64,000 bases of DNA from Trileptium ribeirensis (Eukaryota; Nematoda; Enoplea; Enoplida; Thoracostomopsidae): the NCBI GenBank assembly GCA_030248225.1, contig JASANE010007429.1, positions 58,090 through 122,089 on the forward strand, in the 5' to 3' direction. The translations under genes and the position numbers were made by a program. Shown here piece by piece: positions 59,601 through 64,000 of this stretch. Under the pieces are notes generated by a model. It searched no databases, was not told the DNA's origin, and was given only the letters and a program-made list of their open reading frames with translations. The first letter of the stretch is position 1, and the number at the start of each line of letters is the position of its first letter.

Positions 59601-60604
59601 AATTAATGACCAATTAAAAGCACATTTATATATGTATGTGTATATTTATTAAATTGTACCCACGCTCATTCGGCTGCTATAATGCCATCATCAATCGAAC
59701 CGAAATAGATCAATCTATTATTTTGTTATCATCTATGTTGGCTGTGTACCGCAGTCGTCTCGATTTCAAGCTGGCCTTGAATAAGCTTTTCCTTTTAACC
59801 GACTGCTTTTGACACTTGTCCGTTTGCATTTAAGCGGTGTTTATTTTGTTCTATCCCTATTTATATATAAATAAAATAGGTATATGTACATATGATTATG
59901 TGTGTGTGTACGTACATGTGTGTATGCCAGAGATGTTCATAGGAGACTGGGTGGGGTGTTTATTTTCGCCCTAATCATTGGAAACCTCTAAGCCATACGG
60001 ACACGCTCACCTGATCTGCTGGAACCATTTACCCGCCAAGCCAAACCGATGGGGACCTTAGACAGCTATGATGTATAAGCATTGTTATAATACATGGAAG
60101 CTGTATTGTGCCGGAATGACAACAACTGTCCATTTCCGGCGAATAATTGTAGTGCGCTTACCGGGTGAACAATTATTTAAAACTTATTTGAGTTGTAGTA
60201 TTTTCGAAGCTTGGGTGCTAAATTTGTGGATCCTATGTCGCGTACAATGCTCCATTTATGTAAAAATGGTTGTTTTACCAGCGATAGATCAGTTTTATTG
60301 GTGATATAGTTATCATAGATTGTCAAAATTATTATTTTCCTATGGACAATTTAACTCTAAACAAATTATTTTAGTGTCGTTATTTTCCCGAACACAAATA
60401 CAAAAATCTAATTCTCACAACACGCTTTTTTGCGTTGTTCCTTTGAGTATGTATGTTCAATTTCGGGAGATGGCATTTGAAGTGGTTGCGTTTTTATTTT
60501 TTGTTAGCACATCGTGTCACAAACAGCGAAAAACCTGGATATTAGACTATTTTCAAGTTTTTGGCGTCAAGCAAGCACTCTTTTTGGTCTTGTGCTAGCA
60601 AATT
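59601..60604. other. Non-coding with TG-rich microsatellite
   Basis: A TATGTACATATG and TGTGTGTGTACGTACATGTGTG stretch lies at about 59,882-59,927. From about 60,230 isolated words of the following satellite appear (GGATCCTATGTCGCG). The open frames at 60,068-60,598 have no domain. Confidence 0.4.
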
Positions 60605-61680
60605 TCTGTTTCCGATGTCACGTGAAATGATACAGCTAAACGAATGGTTGTTATCGGTGGGAACATAGACTGTAATGTCGATTTAGTGATCATAGATCGT
60701 CTCAAAATGGTGATTTTCGGCATCAAAACTGTCAGTTTGAGACATATTGGTGTGGGAGCGAGCTTATGTATCCTATGTCACGTCAAGTGACACAGATGGG
60801 TGAAATTGGTTGTTATCGGTTAGAACAGTGACTTTGGCTGCCGATATATTAATCATAGATGGTCAAAATTGTGATGTTGGAGTTCAAAAAGTGTGAGCTT
60901 GAGGCATTTTGGTGTTGAGAGAGCAAATTTATGTATCCTATGTCACGTGAAGTGATACAGATGATCGAAAATTGGTTGTTCTCGTGGGAACAGTCACTTT
61001 CACTGCCACTTAGTTATCAGAAATCGTCAAAAAATGTGACTGTAACGCCCAACATGTCAGTTTGAGTCATTTAAGTGTTGTGGAGCAAGTTTATGTATCC
61101 TATATGTCACGATATAACGTGATACAGATAGGTGAAAATTATTGTTCTCAGTGGGAACAGTGAGTTTGGCTGCCGATATAGTAATCATCGATCGCAAAAT
61201 GATGATTTTAAGGCCAGAATATGCGAGTTTGAGCCACTTGATTTTTTGAGACCATATTTATCTAGTCTATGCCACGTAAAGTTATACAGATGGTGATAAA
61301 TGTTTGGTGTCAGTAATAATATTGACATGAACCGACGATATATATAGTTATCATAGATAGTCAAAATTGCTAAAAATGCCAGTTTGAGCCATTTTGACAT
61401 CATTCGAGACCATATTATATATAGTCTATGTCATGTAAAGTGATACAAAAAGGTGAAAAATGGTTGCTGTTGGTAGTAATAGTGTCATGAGCTGACGATA
61501 TATTTATCATAAATCGTCAAAATTGTTAAAAGTGTCTGGTTGAGTCATTTTGATGTTTTGAGTACCATATTTATGGTTTCTTTGTCACGTAAAGTTATGT
61601 AGATAGGTGAAAATGGTTGCTCTCGGTGGGAACAGTGACTTTGGTTTACGATATATTTACCGGAAATGTGGTGAAACGTA
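60605..61680 (+). repeat. About 163-bp satellite, seven copies
   Basis: The word TGTCACGT (or a close variant) followed by AAGTGATACAGAT recurs near 60,616, 60,778, 60,941, 61,105, 61,270, 61,429 and 61,583, a spacing of 154-165. Each unit continues with GGTTGTT, GTGGGAACAGTGACTTTGG, CGATATA-TTATCATAGAT, GTCAAAA and CAGTTTGAG-CATTTTG. Copies are diverged and non-coding. Several keep an E-box-like CACGTG or CACGTA core. Confidence 0.85.
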
Positions 61681-61689
61681 CAGGAGATT

Positions 61690-62820
61690 GTGTATTGCAG
61701 GTGAGAAATCTTTTAAATTCCGTCTGTGTGTGATCGGCCATAAACTTGGGAACGACCGATTTCTATAGAATGGGGCTCATTCGAACCGGCATAATCGATT
61801 TACCTGGTACATCCCCGAGCGTTTTTTGATTTGGGGTCTGGCTCCGCGGTCAGGGTTCAAAATGTGAATTTTCGCCCCATTTTAGTTCCCTTCACGGAAG
61901 CAATGTTATTTTTATCTTAAAATTGGAATTTCTTTCTCTGGTTGGTTTTATTTCATAGTAAAATGATAAATGCCTGATGAATTAGGTCTCTGTTCTGGAT
62001 TTATGGGGTTTGAACTAAGCGAGGATGGCGCCCCGACGGTTCCTCTACCGAAAATTTAAAAATTTGTTCTGATGTTTTGGGCGGCTGATAATTTTCACCT
62101 GGCGCTTTACGGTAAATATGGAAACTCATTGCCGGTGCTGGTTTTGCTCTGCGACTCATGGTTCCATGGGGACGGGGGACGTGTGTATGATGCCCCGTGG
62201 TTCGGGGTCAGAGGTCAAAATTAAGATTTTTAGTACCCTTCACAGAAGCAAGATTAATTTTGTGTTAACATTCGAATTTCTTCCTCTTAGTTGATTTTAT
62301 TTCATAGTAAAATGAGAAACGCCCACGCCTCTTTTCCCCCTTTGGATTAAGGCTCCAGTATTGAAGGGGTTCGAGGTATAGCACCCTCGTGGTTCCTTGA
62401 TCCCAAAATTAGAAAAATTTGTTCTGACGTCGTGGGCGGCTGAAAACTTTCACTTGGGGGAATTCGTGCATGGGAAACTCTTCGGTCGGGTGCAAGTTTT
62501 ACTCTGTGACCCATGGTTCCATATGTACAAGGGTATGGTGCCCCGATGGTTCATCGACCCAAAATTTCCGATTTTAGTATAACGTCCTGGGAGGCTGATA
62601 GCTTACACTTGGGTGGGTTGCGGGCATGGGAACTTATTGCCGGCGCTAGTTTTGTTCTAGGTTTTGCAGTATTGTGTGATACCCACATATGCCTTATTGA
62701 CGTATGTCATCAAGAGCTGATTGGCTATGCATGCAAAGACTTTTAGGTGTGCCTATGCTTCACTACGTTCTGCAATCTCGACAGAGTTACTAGTCATGTA
62801 TCGTCAAAATGTTGGTTTCG
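61690..62820 (+). repeat. 355-bp tandem family, right-hand locus
   Basis: Two head-to-tail units start near 61,852 and 62,206 at GGTCAG-GTCAAAAT. Each passes through TTCAC-GAAGCAA, TTTATTTCATAGTAAAATGA, TTTGTTCTGA, GGCGGCTGA and a GACTCATGGTTCCAT or GACCCATGGTTCCAT word. A tail with GAGTTACTAGT near 62,785 matches 6,920-6,940. The whole block follows the 163-bp satellite without a gap. Non-coding; an in-frame reading is not conserved. Confidence 0.75.
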
Positions 62821-64000
62821 GGGCCCGTGGGATATGTGTGTAGCGTATTTTGAATAAACGTTTTTCATTTCCAGACAAAATTAGGTAACCAGTAAAACCA
62901 TACCTGACACTATTTTTGATCTATTTTATTATATAACATAAACAAAAATATATTATTTTTAGCTCGTACATATACTTTTAGCTCTTTTAGTTTACCGTCT
63001 GCTAAAACAGTTCATAAAACACAAAGAAATAACGCTAATCGATTAAACATTAGCATATTTATAATTACTAAAGTAATTCGTAGCGCAGGATGTAGCGCAA
63101 AAGTGCCTGTTTAATAGCTTGCGACAAACGATACTGCGAAATGTGTCTTTATCAGTTAAATCCTAACGCCTATGAGACCACGACATTACGCAAATTTCCT
63201 CAGTATTTCACATTGTTGAGGACCGTTTAACAACCGTCATTCATTTTGTGGCGGGAACTAGGGCTCCAAAATCCGTGGATAGTTGATGTTTGTGTTGTCT
63301 ATTTGGTGTTCTACATTGAGCTTCCTAAGCTCTTTTTAAAAGCACAGAAAAACAATACACCCGCAGTACATTAGGAGAATCGGTGGATGTAATTTCCAGC
63401 ACATTAGTGGTTTATTCTTACAAGCGTGGGAAGTGCGGCCTACTTGTTAAGTGGGGGGATTAGCTGGTGGCGAGAAAATAGCAAATCTTGTGACAACTGC
63501 TAAATTTCTTGCTCGCATGTTTTTATAGTGTCTTTTTCACGTTAGATGCACGATATATGTGACAGCGTTACACGTCTTTTTATAGCGATTTTTTGCGAAT
63601 CGGCGGAATCTAACCTTATGAGCTGAGAAGTTGAAAAGTGTGAAAATATATCGCTTTTTGGTTTCGTGTTGCAAATTGAAAAATTTGCGGTTATGTGTGA
63701 TAGCAGAATTTTTCCTTGAATCATACAAATGTGTTATTGGTAACCGTAATAACGTAACAAGATAGGTGGTAACGAGGTAAATATCCGCAACTAAAATTTA
63801 CCGGAACCGTTTATTTAAACCGGATCCGGAACCTGGGGTTCTTCGAAACTTAAAACAGATGAAGGAAGAAATGAAGGTACATTGGCCTTAAAAATGTTTT
63901 AAAAATAATTTTTATTCAACTTAATGTATTGCGATATCATTATTGCCCTCCCGAAACTTTAAAGAGACTGAGGAAGCTAATAATGTTTATGTATCGATCA
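62821..64000. other. Non-coding, nothing recognised
   Basis: AT-rich sequence to the window edge. Minus-strand frames near 63,537-63,728 overlap each other and lack any domain. A short ACCGGAACCG or ACCGGATCCGG repetition lies at 63,800-63,830. Confidence 0.35.

Noticed and set aside
59061..59606. Plus-strand open frames with signal-like starts
   Set aside because: They lie antisense to the decayed LINE ORF1-like region; the minus-strand Cys-rich reading fits the neighbouring LINE better.
1..64000. CRISPR arrays, bacterial operons, riboswitches or phage modules
   Set aside because: Tandem repeats here lack uniform unique spacers, and splice sites, LINEs and SINEs show a eukaryotic nuclear sequence.

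Overview
This window is repeat-rich, AT-biased DNA from a multicellular animal nuclear genome. It holds non-LTR retrotransposons (LINEs) with apurinic endonuclease and reverse transcriptase domains, a decayed Gag gene, a tRNA-derived short repeat, several minisatellites, and spliced coding exons with GT-AG introns. There are no bacterial operons, ribosome-binding sites, rRNA genes or CRISPR arrays. A protostome is plausible from the LINE types, but the species cannot be named from this sequence.

Layout. 1-13,245: no gene recognised. It holds old dispersed repeats, diverged tandem repeats near 3-4 kb, and a candidate DNA transposon (5,720-10,570) bounded by about 55-bp inverted ends and TTA target duplications, with no recognisable transposase. 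13,246-17,497: LINE A on the minus strand, with two long open frames and all visible catalytic motifs. It is the best-preserved element here, but the start of ORF1 is missing. 17,500-21,513: no gene; one more copy of the DNA-transposon end and small repeats.

21,514-34,560: a large inverted duplication. Two 5.5-kb arms face each other around a 1.96-kb spacer. Each arm carries, from outside inward, a 5' region, a tRNA-like short repeat, a degenerate short tandem array, a broken Gag gene, and the 3' half of LINE B inserted antisense into Gag. The arms share two frameshifts in LINE B, so LINE B was already dead before the segment was duplicated. 34,625-35,395 is an 8-bp-based minisatellite next to the outer end of the right arm, fading into a decayed version until about 36,240. 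A CG-rich tract lies at 36,428-36,550.

36,700-47,215: mostly empty, with one doubtful small open frame (36,840) and LINE C (minus, truncated). 48,043-55,618: three plus-strand exons that join in frame through consensus splice sites. They encode a Ser/Gly/Pro/His-rich, low-complexity protein segment of unknown identity and are the only host gene supported. 53,355-54,320 (inside its second intron) is an 89-bp minisatellite and 56,120-56,590 a roughly 104-bp tandem repeat. 57,689-59,600 is a decayed, internally deleted relative of LINE C. 60,605-61,680 is a 163-bp satellite that runs directly into a 355-bp tandem family (61,690-62,820), which is also present at 6.3-7.1 kb. Nothing recognisable follows to the end.

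Nothing here looks like a cooperating multi-gene system. The main biology is transposable elements and the rearrangements built from them.
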